Source of the DNA: Pinirhizobacter soli
GTDB lineage: Bacteria; Pseudomonadota; Gammaproteobacteria; Xanthomonadales; Rhodanobacteraceae
DNA: 64,000 nucleotides
Assembly: GCF_015905305.1 (NCBI RefSeq)
Contig: NZ_JADZLQ010000001.1
Location: 620,001 to 684,000, forward strand
Direction of reading: 5' to 3'
Within the stretch, counting starts at the first letter, position 1. Each line of letters begins with the position of its first letter. The position numbers and the translations under genes were made by a program. Shown here piece after piece: positions 21,158-28,950 of the stretch. The notes beneath the pieces were generated by a model. The model made no database searches and was not told where the DNA came from. It saw only the letters and a list, made by a program, of their open reading frames with translations.

Positions 21158-21571
21158 CTAGCGGCGCTTCTTGGGGCGGACGTAGAGGACCAGGGAGTGG
21201 TCTTCGATGACGTAGCCGTGTTTCTCGGCGATCTCGTGCTGGAGGCGCTCGATCTCTTCGCTGACGAACTCAATCACTTTTCCGCTGTCAACATCGATCA
21301 TGTGATCGTGGTGCTTGCCGCGGTCCAGTTCGTAGACGGCCTGTCCACCCTCGAAATTATGCTTCATGAGGATTCCGGCCGCCTCGAACTGGGTCAGCAC
21401 CCGGTACACGGTGGCAAGGCCGATGTCCTCGGCGTGGGACAGCAGGTGTTTGTAGATATCCTCGGCGGTCAGGTGGCGCGCCTCGGAATCCTCGAAAATC
21501 TGCAAGATCCGCATCCGGGGATGGGTGACTTTCAGGCCCGCCTTGCGCAATTCCCTGGTTTCCTGATCCAT
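21158..21571 (-). CDS. fur: ferric uptake regulator Fur
   Basis: A 137-residue Fur: N-terminal winged helix (KVTHPRMRILQIFE, then IGLATVYRVLTQFEAAGIL), then the metal and dimer domain with KHHDHMIDVDSGKVIEF. It represses iron-uptake genes when Fe(II) is bound. The protein has no cysteine at all; the CxxC structural zinc site of E. coli Fur is replaced by D-x2-S, as in pseudomonad-type Fur. The start at 21571 has an AGAGG-type ribosome-binding site. It is divergent from bamE, the classical fur-omlA layout of xanthomonads. Confidence 0.97.
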   Translation of the reverse strand: MDQETRELRKAGLKVTHPRMRILQIFEDSEARHLTAEDIYKHLLSHAEDIGLATVYRVLTQFEAAGILMKHNFEGGQAVYELDRGKHHDHMIDVDSGKVIEFVSEEIERLQHEIAEKHGYVIEDHSLVLYVRPKKRR

Positions 21572-21652
21572 CTGTCTCACCCCTCTTGAAAGCACGGTGC
21601 CTTAAGGCGCTTAGTGTATCATCCAACGCTTTACGATCCGGACGCACTACGC

Positions 21653-22117
21653 ATGCAAAAGCTCCTCCGCACGCTGGGCATGGCAATCCTCGCCTCCTCG
21701 GTTGCCGCCTGCGGGCTCGTTTACGTTCCCGACGTGCAGCAGGGCAACCTGCTCGACAAGAAGACCGTCGAGCAGCTCCAGCCGGGCATGACCAAGCGCC
21801 AGGTGCTGGTGCTGATGGGTTCGCCCTCGGTGAGCTCGCCGTTCTACCAGAACCGCTGGGATTACGTCTCCACCGTGGCCCACCGCGGCGGCACCATGAA
21901 GGTCCGGACCTTCAGCCTGGCCTTCAACAACGACGTGCTGGTAAGTACCAAGGGCGATTTCTTCGCCGCCGACGCCGAGGCCATCCTGAAGGACCAGAAA
22001 AAGTACCACCAGGATTACCCGACCACGGAAACCAAGGGCGACAAGAATACCGATCCGGATGCCAAGAAGAGCGACGACGGTGGCTTCGGCAGCGGCAGCG
22101 ACGACGACAAGAAGTAA
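21653..22117 (+). CDS. bamE: outer-membrane assembly lipoprotein BamE (OmlA/SmpA)
   Basis: A 154-residue lipoprotein: signal peptide with lipobox SVAAC at about residue 20, then the SmpA/OmlA domain (GNLLDKKTVEQLQPGMTKRQV, then MGSPSVSSPFYQNRWDYV). It is part of the BAM complex that folds outer-membrane proteins. The C-terminus is an extra hydrophilic Asp/Lys/Gly/Ser-rich tail (KSDDGGFGSGSDDDKK) longer than in E. coli. It is divergent from fur with about 80 bases between them, so expression of the two may be linked. Confidence 0.95.
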   Translation: MQKLLRTLGMAILASSVAACGLVYVPDVQQGNLLDKKTVEQLQPGMTKRQVLVLMGSPSVSSPFYQNRWDYVSTVAHRGGTMKVRTFSLAFNNDVLVSTKGDFFAADAEAILKDQKKYHQDYPTTETKGDKNTDPDAKKSDDGGFGSGSDDDKK

Positions 22118-22121
22118 GGCG

Positions 22122-22379
22122 TCAGCGCCCTGAAGCCCGCCGACGGCGGGCTTCCTTCGGATCGAGGGTAAGCGGGCGGTAAACCTCAACCCGGTCACCA
22201 TCGGCCAATACGTGGTCGCCTTGTACCCGCCGGGAAAACACCCCCAGTGCTGCGGCAGGCGACCAGCCGGCCAGGGCCACCGCCTCAGCGGCGGTAGTGC
22301 CCCGGGGCACGGTAAGCGCCAGCACCTCCTGGCGATCAGGGAACGCCCGCGCCACCTCGATGGCGATGCACTCAACCAT
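22122..22379 (-). CDS. rnfH: RnfH family protein (ubiquitin-like fold)
   Basis: An 85-residue protein with the beta-grasp pattern of RnfH: VECIAIEVARAFPDRQEVL at the start and GVFSRRVQGDHVLADGDRVEVYRPL at the end. The role is unclear; it occurs as the partner gene of ratA. The start overlaps the end of ratA by eight bases, so the two are co-translated. The last codons form one side of a GAAGCCCGCC hairpin at 22132-22154 that can terminate transcription from both sides (bamE and rnfH converge here). Confidence 0.9.
   Translation of the reverse strand: MVECIAIEVARAFPDRQEVLALTVPRGTTAAEAVALAGWSPAAALGVFSRRVQGDHVLADGDRVEVYRPLTLDPKEARRRRASGR
22132..22154. terminator. possible bidirectional terminator between bamE and rnfH
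   Basis: A 10-bp perfect stem (GAAGCCCGCC / GGCGGGCTTC) with a GAC loop, inside the 3' end of rnfH and 15 bases after bamE. Only weak T-richness follows, so efficiency is uncertain. Confidence 0.45.
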
Positions 22380-22812
22380 AGATGCGGGCGGCCTCGGCGC
22401 TGAAGTCGTCCACCATCCTTGTGGCCAGGGCCTGGAACCCCATCTTCAGCACGCTGCTGCCGATTCCGGCGTATTCGAAATCCAGCAGCAGCCCTACCTT
22501 GCAGCCGTGCTCGCCCAGGGCTGTGAATTCGAACAACCCTTCCAGTGAAGTAAACGGCCCCTCGACGAAATGCATCGCAAGGCGATGGGGCCGCTCGGGG
22601 GTATTGCGGGTGGTGAACGACTGGCGGATACCGGCGAATTTGAGGTCCAGCCGGGCCACCAGCACGTCACCATCGCGCTCGATCACGCTGGCGGCGTCAC
22701 ACCAGCCGAAGCGCTTTGGGTATGCTTCGACATCGTTTACCAGGTCGAACATCTGCGCTGGCGTATAAGGCACCAGCGCGCTGCGGCGGATTTCGGTCAC
22801 GGAACCACGCAT
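22372..22812 (-). CDS. ratA: START/coenzyme Q10-binding-like protein RatA
   Basis: A 146-residue SRPBCC-fold protein (MRGSVTEIRRSALVPYTPAQMFDLVNDVEAYPKRF, split here by family blocks). This is the RatA/COQ10 family: an E. coli member was reported to hinder 70S ribosome assembly, while homologues bind quinones. The start at 22812 matches the family N-terminus, although the ribosome-binding site is poor. It is divergent from smpB, with ssrA close by: the usual smpB-ratA-rnfH neighbourhood. Confidence 0.9.
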   Translation of the reverse strand: MRGSVTEIRRSALVPYTPAQMFDLVNDVEAYPKRFGWCDAASVIERDGDVLVARLDLKFAGIRQSFTTRNTPERPHRLAMHFVEGPFTSLEGLFEFTALGEHGCKVGLLLDFEYAGIGSSVLKMGFQALATRMVDDFSAEAARIYG

Positions 22813-22870
22813 CCTTTTGGGAGCGGCCCAAGGCCTGCCCCACCATGAAAGAACACCGATTTTAGCGAAG

Positions 22871-23362
22871 ATGGCCAAGCAAAAAGACAAGGACAAGGCA
22901 GCCGGGGGCACGATCGCCCTGAACAAGCGCGCCCGTCACGAATACCACATCGACTCCCGCCACGAGGCAGGCATCGCCCTGCAAGGCTGGGAACTGAAGG
23001 CGCTGCGCGCCGGCCGCATCAACTTCACCGACAGCTATGCGGTGGTATTGGGCCGCGAGCTGTTCCTGGTCGGCACCTCCATCCCACCGTTGATCCAGGC
23101 CTCCAGCCACGTCATCGCCGAGGACCGCCGCACGCGCAAGCTGCTGCTGCACCGCGCCGAGATCGACACCCTGATGGGGTTCGTCGAGCGCAAGGGCTAC
23201 ACCCTGGTGCCCACCGCCATGTACTGGAAGGGCAACAAGGTGAAGGTGGAGATCGGCGTGGCCCGCGGCAAGCAGGAACACGACAAGCGCGCCTCGGAGA
23301 AGGAGCGCGAGTGGAAGGTGGACAAGCAGCGCGTGATGCGTGCGCACAACCGCATGGGCTAA
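22871..23362 (+). CDS. smpB: tmRNA-binding protein SmpB
   Basis: A 163-residue SmpB with an OB-fold core (ALNKRARHEYHIDSRHEAGI, GWELKALRAGRINFTDSY) and the basic C-terminal tail (ASEKEREWKVDKQRVMR) that enters the empty mRNA channel of stalled ribosomes. It acts with the tmRNA encoded 96 bases downstream in trans-translation. The start at 22871 was chosen because the family begins near MAKQKDKDK; the longer in-frame extension from 22817 covers the ratA-smpB promoter gap. Confidence 0.97.
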   Translation: MAKQKDKDKAAGGTIALNKRARHEYHIDSRHEAGIALQGWELKALRAGRINFTDSYAVVLGRELFLVGTSIPPLIQASSHVIAEDRRTRKLLLHRAEIDTLMGFVERKGYTLVPTAMYWKGNKVKVEIGVARGKQEHDKRASEKEREWKVDKQRVMRAHNRMG

Positions 23363-23403
23363 CGGCCCGTTCCGCGACTAGCTGAACGGAGCTGCGGCGG
23401 CGC

Positions 23404-23433
23404 TTGGGTAAACACGCCGCGGCCCTATATACT
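23404..23433 (+). promoter_or_regulatory. probable promoter of ssrA
   Basis: TTGGGT (23404-23409) and TATACT (23428-23433) with an 18-base spacer. Transcription would begin near 23440, leaving a short leader that RNase P removes to give the mature 5' end at about 23459. Confidence 0.6.
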
Positions 23434-23458
23434 GGCAACGGCTTTCAAAGCTTTCCCC

Positions 23459-23846
<388 letters not shown>

Positions 23847-23855
23847 CGTTAAGTC

Positions 23856-23886
23856 AAAACCCCTTGCTCATCGCAAGGGGTTTTTT
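23856..23886 (+). terminator. terminator of ssrA
   Basis: A 12-bp stem (AAAACCCCTTGC / GCAAGGGGTTTT) with a five-base loop and T-run. Strong intrinsic terminator ten bases after the tmRNA CCA end. Confidence 0.92.
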
Positions 23887-23916
23887 CTTGCATGGCGTTC
23901 GTGACTTTACGCACTC

Positions 23917-24321
23917 ATGCACCAGAGGGAACTTTTTCCCGACCGGGAAGCCGTCCGCGCAAGATGGGACCAGGCATGTGCAGAACTGCTTCGGGCGTGC
24001 CGGCAACAGCGCGACTGCCAAGACGACGCCGCCGGAGCTTTTGAAACTTGGGTCTTCTCCGCCCAACCCACGATCGCCTATCTCGTGATCGAGGCGGACG
24101 GCGCGGCCTCTTGGGCATTGGGCGACACGCCGCTGCTCGAGCCCATTGAGAAACCACATTTTAAGTTGACCGGCGACAGGTTGACCGTCTTCTCGGATGG
24201 CGACGAGCGATCCTTTCCCGTGCCTACGGAGCGAATGGCATCCCTGCAGGCTTTGCGGCGCCGGGGCGTCGTCCTGGGTGGAGCCCAGCCAATGCGACCC
24301 CTGGTACGTCGCATGTACTGA
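23917..24321 (+). CDS. hypothetical protein downstream of ssrA
   Basis: A 134-residue soluble protein, not recognised. The codon pattern favours G/C at third positions but less strongly than in flanking core genes. It has an aromatic middle (TWVFSAQPTIAYLVIEADGAASWALGD), a repeated beta-like stretch (FKLTGDRLTVFSDGDERSFPV) and a basic C-terminus. It has no signal peptide, membrane segment or visible ribosome-binding site. It starts about 30 bases after the tmRNA terminator, a common landing site for foreign DNA, though no integrase is seen. Confidence 0.5.
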   Translation: MHQRELFPDREAVRARWDQACAELLRACRQQRDCQDDAAGAFETWVFSAQPTIAYLVIEADGAASWALGDTPLLEPIEKPHFKLTGDRLTVFSDGDERSFPVPTERMASLQALRRRGVVLGGAQPMRPLVRRMY

Positions 24322-24404
24322 TTCCACTGTCTTTTCTCCGCGCAACCTTTCCGGCCCGTAGGCGCACTCACCTGTTCTACCGCGGGAGCCGGCCGGTACC
24401 CGAT

Positions 24405-25547
24405 ATGAAGGTCAAGTTTGCCCATCAGCTGCGTGCGATTGCCGCGCTGTCGGTCGTTTTTTACCACTACTGGGGCATCTTTTTTTCGCCTGCCGTGCGC
24501 GCGATCATCGGCGTGCCGGCAAGCTTTGTACCGGTAAAACCCTGGTACACGCAGCTCGTCATGTCGCCTGGACAGGGCGGGCTTCTCTACGGCGTTTTCG
24601 GCGTCGGCGTTTTCTTCCTCATAAGCGGGTTTGTCATACCCATTAGCCTGCGGAACATTTCGACGGGCGCCTTCCTGGTGAGGCGGTTCTTTCGCATCTA
24701 CCCCGTCTATTGGTTCTGCCTGCTGATAAGCCTTTCCATGTACTTCATCTGTTCCTGGTATTGGCACACGCCTTTGTCGGACAGGATCAGCTTGAAGTAC
24801 CTGCTGGAGACCCTGCCACTGCTGCACAGCGTGACGGGCATCCCTTCCCTGGATTTCGTCTGTTGGTCGCTGGCCGTGGAAGTGAAGTTCTACGTGATCT
24901 TCGCGCTGGTATTGCTGGTCGGCGGAAGGAGCGCCCATAAAGTGCTCGCGCTATCGATCGGCTTTCTGATCCTGTGCTGCCTGGCGGCTTTCCTTGCCGC
25001 GCATGGCTCGAACCCGGCATCCATGATGTCGCTGCTGACGTCGGACATGAAGTTCATGACCTTCATGTTCCTGGGCTGCCTGTTCTACTACGTCCTGTAT
25101 GACGAGCTCTCAGTGCCGGCCGCGCTGGGCTACGGAGCCATCATCTACGTCCTGTTCCTGATGATCACCTCGTCGTACGAGGGCAGCATCGGTGGACCGC
25201 TTGCGAGGAATTACACCTACGCGCTGGTTCTATTTTCCATGTGCTATGTGCTCAGGAACAGGTTCCGGAACAACAGGGTCCTGGATTTCGTGGCGGACAT
25301 CAGCTTCCCGCTATACCTGCTTCACTCGACGATCGGATATGTCGTCATGTCCATCCTGATCGACCAAGGTGTTTGGTTTACGCTCGCCTGGGTCATCAGT
25401 CTTGGCCTGGTCCTTCTTGTCGCATTCGGTGTCCATAGGTACGTCGAAGTTCCCGTCAACGCTTTTGGAAAGAAGGTATCGAACCTCGCGGGAAGGTCGC
25501 CCAAGCCAGTGCAGAGGGACACTCTTTCACTCGAAGGCTCGCCCTGA
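24405..25547 (+). CDS. acyltransferase 3 family membrane protein (OafA/YrhL-like)
   Basis: A 380-residue protein with about ten transmembrane helices. The family motif near the N-terminus is R-A-I-A-A-L-S-V-V-F-Y-H, with the catalytic-type His in FYHYWG (about residue 22). FLVRRFFRIYPVYW follows as the next conserved block. Members transfer acetyl or other acyl groups to surface sugars such as O-antigen, exopolysaccharide or Nod factors. The substrate is unknown. Base composition is slightly less GC-rich than the neighbours. No other polysaccharide genes are adjacent. Confidence 0.85.
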   Translation: MKVKFAHQLRAIAALSVVFYHYWGIFFSPAVRAIIGVPASFVPVKPWYTQLVMSPGQGGLLYGVFGVGVFFLISGFVIPISLRNISTGAFLVRRFFRIYPVYWFCLLISLSMYFICSWYWHTPLSDRISLKYLLETLPLLHSVTGIPSLDFVCWSLAVEVKFYVIFALVLLVGGRSAHKVLALSIGFLILCCLAAFLAAHGSNPASMMSLLTSDMKFMTFMFLGCLFYYVLYDELSVPAALGYGAIIYVLFLMITSSYEGSIGGPLARNYTYALVLFSMCYVLRNRFRNNRVLDFVADISFPLYLLHSTIGYVVMSILIDQGVWFTLAWVISLGLVLLVAFGVHRYVEVPVNAFGKKVSNLAGRSPKPVQRDTLSLEGSP

Positions 25548-25570
25548 TGCCAGGCACCGAACGCGCTGCA

Positions 25571-25592
25571 GGCGGACGTCCAGACGTCCGCC
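25571..25592. promoter_or_regulatory. 10-bp perfect palindrome before the ATP-grasp gene
   Basis: Two perfect 10-bp arms (GGCGGACGTC / GACGTCCGCC) with a two-base centre, about 70 bases before the ATP-grasp gene. This is operator-like geometry, or the stem of a weak terminator of the acyltransferase gene; no T-run follows. Confidence 0.4.
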
Positions 25593-25660
25593 CGATCTTG
25601 CGGCTTGACACGCAAGGCGACCCATGTGAACCATGCCGGACCCCACCCCCGGATTTCGTC

Positions 25661-26593
25661 ATGCCCGCCCGTCCACCGCTCGCCATCGTCTACGAGCACC
25701 CTGAGTGGTTCAAGCCACTCTTCGCCACGCTTGATCGGCGCGGCATCCCCTACCGCGCCATCCGATTCGAAGACCACCTGTTCGACCTCGCCGACCGCAC
25801 GCCGCCGGCGCCGGTGATCTTCAGCCGGCTGGCCATGAGCTCGTTCCTGCGCCAGGACGAACACCCCATCTTCTATGCGCAGGCGCTTTACGCGCATTGG
25901 GAATTGAATGGCGCCCGGGTGATCAACGGCACCCGCGCGCTCAGCGTGGATGCTTCCAAAGCCCGGCAGATGGCGGTGATCCAGGCCCAGGGCTTGAGCA
26001 TTCCCGCCACGCGCGTGGTCCATCGCCGGGCGGACCTGGAAGCGGCGGCCCAGGGGCTGCGGTTCCCGGTGATCGTGAAGGTGAACATCGGCGGTTCGGG
26101 CAGCGGCGTGGTTCGCTACGACACGCCGGACGAGCTTCGTGCGGCGGTCCTTGCCGGCACCACGCCGACGGGCATCGACGGCGTTTGCCTGGTGCAGGAA
26201 TATGTGCCGGCACGCAATGCTCAGGCAGTGCGCATGGAAACGCTCGACGGCAAGTTCCTTTATGCCATTGCGCTGAACACCGACGGCGGCACCTTCGACC
26301 TGTGCCCAGCGGACTTCTGCCTGGTCGACAAGCCGACGGTAAGCGCGGTTGAATTCAAGCCCGATGCCGAAACCATCCGCGAAACCGAAGCCATCGCCCG
26401 CGCATCGAACATGGACATCGGCGGCATCGAGTTCATGGTGGACGACCGTGACGGCACGCGCCGCTATTACGACATCAACGGCCTGTCGAATTTCGTCGCC
26501 GATCCGCTGAACGTGCTGGGCTGGGACCCTCACGAGCAGCTTGCCGACTACCTGCAACAGGCCATCCACACGTACCAGGGGAAAGCCGCATGA
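25661..26593 (+). CDS. ATP-grasp family protein (RimK-like)
   Basis: A 310-residue ATP-grasp enzyme. It has an N-terminal domain (LAIVYEHPEWFKPLFATLDRR in two family blocks), a central ATP-binding part with the lysine and glycine-rich loop VIVKVNIGGSGSGVV, and a metal-binding end (GGIEFMVDDRDG, then YYDINGLSNFV, with the Asp/Asn ligands). Such enzymes join a carboxylate to an amine, often making peptides or modified amino acids. The start at 25661 avoids an unconserved Pro/Arg-rich extension. The stop overlaps the next gene by ATGA, so the two are coupled and probably share a pathway. Confidence 0.8.
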   Translation: MPARPPLAIVYEHPEWFKPLFATLDRRGIPYRAIRFEDHLFDLADRTPPAPVIFSRLAMSSFLRQDEHPIFYAQALYAHWELNGARVINGTRALSVDASKARQMAVIQAQGLSIPATRVVHRRADLEAAAQGLRFPVIVKVNIGGSGSGVVRYDTPDELRAAVLAGTTPTGIDGVCLVQEYVPARNAQAVRMETLDGKFLYAIALNTDGGTFDLCPADFCLVDKPTVSAVEFKPDAETIRETEAIARASNMDIGGIEFMVDDRDGTRRYYDINGLSNFVADPLNVLGWDPHEQLADYLQQAIHTYQGKAA

Positions 26594-27612
26594 AGTACGG
26601 ATTCTGGGCGCCGGTCTTCGGCGGCTGGCTGCGCAATGTGCGCGACGAAAACATGGAAGCCAGCTGGGACTACTTCAGTCGGCTTTGCCGTCGCGCCGAG
26701 GAGATCGGTTACGACCTCACGCTGATCGCCGAGCTCAACCTCAACGACATCAAGGGCGTCAAGGAGCCCGCCATGGACGCCTGGTCGAGCGCCGCGGCGC
26801 TGGCCGCCGTCACCAAGCGGCTTGAAATCATGGTGGCGGTGCGTCCGAACTTCCATCACCCGGCGCTGTTCGCCAAGGCCGCGGCCAATATCGACAACAT
26901 CTCCAACGGCCGCCTGGCGCTGAACGTGGTTTCGTCGTGGTGGGCCGATGAAGCCACCCAGTATGGCCTGCAGTTCGACCAGCACGACGATCGCTATGGC
27001 CGCACGGCCGAATGGCTGACGGTGGTCGATGGCTTGTGGTCGCAAACGCCCTTCAACCACCAGGGCGAGCGTTACCAGCTTACCGACGCCATCTGCGAGC
27101 CGAAGCCGAAGTCATCGCCACGGCCCACGATCTACGCCGGCGGCGAATCGGAAGCGGCGAAGAACCTCATCGCCAGCCGCTGCGACGCGTATGTGATGCA
27201 CGGCGACGAACCTGAAGTGATCGCCGAGAAGATCGCCGACATGCGCGCGCGCCGCGAGAAAACCGGCCTGCCACCGATGATCTACGGCATGGCCGCCTAC
27301 GCCGTCGTCCGCGACAGCGAGAAGGAAGCCCTGGCTGAAGTCGAACGCATCACCACGCTCGACCCGGATGCCCCGGGCTTCGCCAATTTCGACCAGTGGC
27401 TGTCGGGGACCCAGCTCGAGCGCGAGCTGAAGATCCGCGAGTATTCAGTGTCCAACCGCGGCCTTCGACCAGGCCTGGTCGGCACCGCGGCGCAGGTGCG
27501 CGATCGCATCAAGGCCTTTGAAGATGCCGGGCTTCACCTCCTGCTGCTGCAGATGAGCCCGCAGCTGGAAGAAATGGAGCGCTTTGCCGCCGAGGTGATA
27601 CGCAGGCACTGA
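26590..27612 (+). CDS. LLM-class (bacterial luciferase-like) flavin-dependent monooxygenase
   Basis: A 340-residue TIM-barrel flavin enzyme like the alkanesulfonate monooxygenase SsuD. Typical blocks are the N-terminal strand KYGFWAPVFGG, EIMVAVRPNFHHPALFAKAAANID, SNGRLALNVVSSWW (flavin contact) and RPTIYAGGESEAAK. It would use reduced FMN and oxygen on a small substrate. No sulfonate transporter or flavin reductase gene is adjacent, so a desulfonation role is not supported. It is translationally coupled (ATGA) to the ATP-grasp gene. Confidence 0.88.
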   Translation: MKYGFWAPVFGGWLRNVRDENMEASWDYFSRLCRRAEEIGYDLTLIAELNLNDIKGVKEPAMDAWSSAAALAAVTKRLEIMVAVRPNFHHPALFAKAAANIDNISNGRLALNVVSSWWADEATQYGLQFDQHDDRYGRTAEWLTVVDGLWSQTPFNHQGERYQLTDAICEPKPKSSPRPTIYAGGESEAAKNLIASRCDAYVMHGDEPEVIAEKIADMRARREKTGLPPMIYGMAAYAVVRDSEKEALAEVERITTLDPDAPGFANFDQWLSGTQLERELKIREYSVSNRGLRPGLVGTAAQVRDRIKAFEDAGLHLLLLQMSPQLEEMERFAAEVIRRH

Positions 27613-27624
27613 ACTACGGAAGGT

Positions 27625-28194
27625 TCAGACCTTCCTGTAGCGGAAGCACTCCTTCACGTGGTCGTTGACCATGCCGGTGGCCTGCATCCAGGCATAGACG
27701 ATGACGGGGCCGACAAACTTGTAGCCCCGTTGTTTCAGCGCCTTGGACATGGCCACCGAATTTTCGGTCTGCGCCGGCACCTGGGCCGTTGATGTCCAGC
27801 CGTTGCGAAGCGGCTTGCCCCCGGCGATGCCCCAGGTGAATTCGGCAAAATCCTCGCCCGCTTCCTGCATGTCGAGGAAGGCCCGTGCATTGCCCACGGT
27901 GGCGGCGATCTTCGAGGCCGAGCGGATGATGCCGGCGTTGGCCATCAGGCGGTTTACGTCGCGCTTGCCGTAACGGACGATCTTTTCCGGGTCGAATCCG
28001 TCGAAGGCCTCGCGGAACGCGTCGCGCTTGTGCAGGATGGTCTTCCACGACAACCCTGCCTGGAAACCGTCCAGGACCAGCTTCTCCCAGAGCGAGCGGC
28101 TGTCGTGGATGGGCACGCCCCATTCGGTGTCGTGGTAGTGGCACATCTTTGGATCGATACCCGCCCACGCACAGCGAACGACTTCCTTAGCCAT
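27625..28194 (-). CDS. tag: DNA-3-methyladenine glycosylase I
   Basis: A 189-residue Tag that removes 3-methyladenine from alkylated DNA. The start matches the family (VVRCAWAGIDPKMCHYHDTEWG). The first Cys and the His of CHYHD, together with the HVKECFRY end, correspond to the Tag zinc-snap region. The active-site stretch LVLDGFQAGLSWKTILHKRD carries the Glu/Asp-Trp features of the helix-hairpin-helix glycosylase fold. The start at 28194 was preferred over 28236, which adds a poor N-terminus. It is convergent with the flavin enzyme gene. Confidence 0.95.
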   Translation of the reverse strand: MAKEVVRCAWAGIDPKMCHYHDTEWGVPIHDSRSLWEKLVLDGFQAGLSWKTILHKRDAFREAFDGFDPEKIVRYGKRDVNRLMANAGIIRSASKIAATVGNARAFLDMQEAGEDFAEFTWGIAGGKPLRNGWTSTAQVPAQTENSVAMSKALKQRGYKFVGPVIVYAWMQATGMVNDHVKECFRYRKV

Positions 28195-28293
28195 GGCTTC
28201 CCAAATCCCCACACCGATATCGGCAATGGCTTGCATTGTAGTGCCTCGGCCCAGCTACCATGAGGGCGCTTTCCAAGGGGATGCGAGAACGGC

Positions 28294-28944
28294 ATGCGCA
28301 GGGCATACCAAACACTGGCGGGGCTCGTCATGGGCCTGGCTGCCAACGCTTACGGAAGCACCCTGGTGGTGCACGTGGATGATGGGCACGGGCGTCCGGC
28401 CGATAGCGCGGTGGTCACGCTTCAGTCTCCCGGTGGCGATGCGGCCGCGGCCGTGCCCGCAACGGCCACGCACACCATCGACCAGCGCAACGAGACCTTC
28501 ATACCTTACGTGGAGGTCATGCGACCCGGCGAACAGGTGGTCTTCCGCAATTCGGACAACACCCGCCACCAGGTGTATTCGTTCTCCGAGCTCAAGCGGT
28601 TTGAATACGTGCTGCGCCCGGGCACCAGTTCCCCGCCGCTGACCATCGAGGGCAGCGGCATCATCGCCGTGGGCTGCAATATTCACGATGAGATGATCAC
28701 CTACCTGTTCGTCACCAGCGCACCGGCGCGCGTGACAGGCAAGGACGGCAACGCGCAATTCGAGGGCCTTGCGCCCGGCAACTACCAACTGCGCGTCTGG
28801 CACCCGCAGCTCAAGCCCGGCGACCAGGGCGCCCGGCTGGAAGCGGTCGTCGCGGAGGGCAGTCCCGCCGCACCGCTGAATGTCCACCTGACCTTGCTCC
28901 CGGATCCGCGGGCCAGCATGGACCGCGAGCACATGGGGTACTGA
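28294..28944 (+). CDS. exported cupredoxin-like copper protein
   Basis: A 216-residue protein with a signal peptide (MRRAYQTLAGLVMGLAANAYGS) and a cupredoxin fold. VEVMRPGEQVVFRNSDN is followed by a ligand His in TRHQVY and the C-terminal ligand loop GCNIHDEM (Cys, His, Met): a type 1 copper set. A carboxypeptidase-regulatory-like beta domain follows (GKDGNAQFEGLAPGNYQLRVWHP). Similar genes are often labelled methylamine utilisation protein. It is the first gene of a three-gene operon with a c-di-GMP enzyme and an outer-membrane barrel, and likely periplasmic. Confidence 0.8.
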   Translation: MRRAYQTLAGLVMGLAANAYGSTLVVHVDDGHGRPADSAVVTLQSPGGDAAAAVPATATHTIDQRNETFIPYVEVMRPGEQVVFRNSDNTRHQVYSFSELKRFEYVLRPGTSSPPLTIEGSGIIAVGCNIHDEMITYLFVTSAPARVTGKDGNAQFEGLAPGNYQLRVWHPQLKPGDQGARLEAVVAEGSPAAPLNVHLTLLPDPRASMDREHMGY

Positions 28945-28950
28945 CCGGCC

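Noticed and set aside
23847-28194. A genomic island integrated in ssrA
   Set aside because: No integrase, no repeat of the tmRNA 3' end was noticed, and most genes have near-normal composition; kept only as a weak suggestion for the first two genes.
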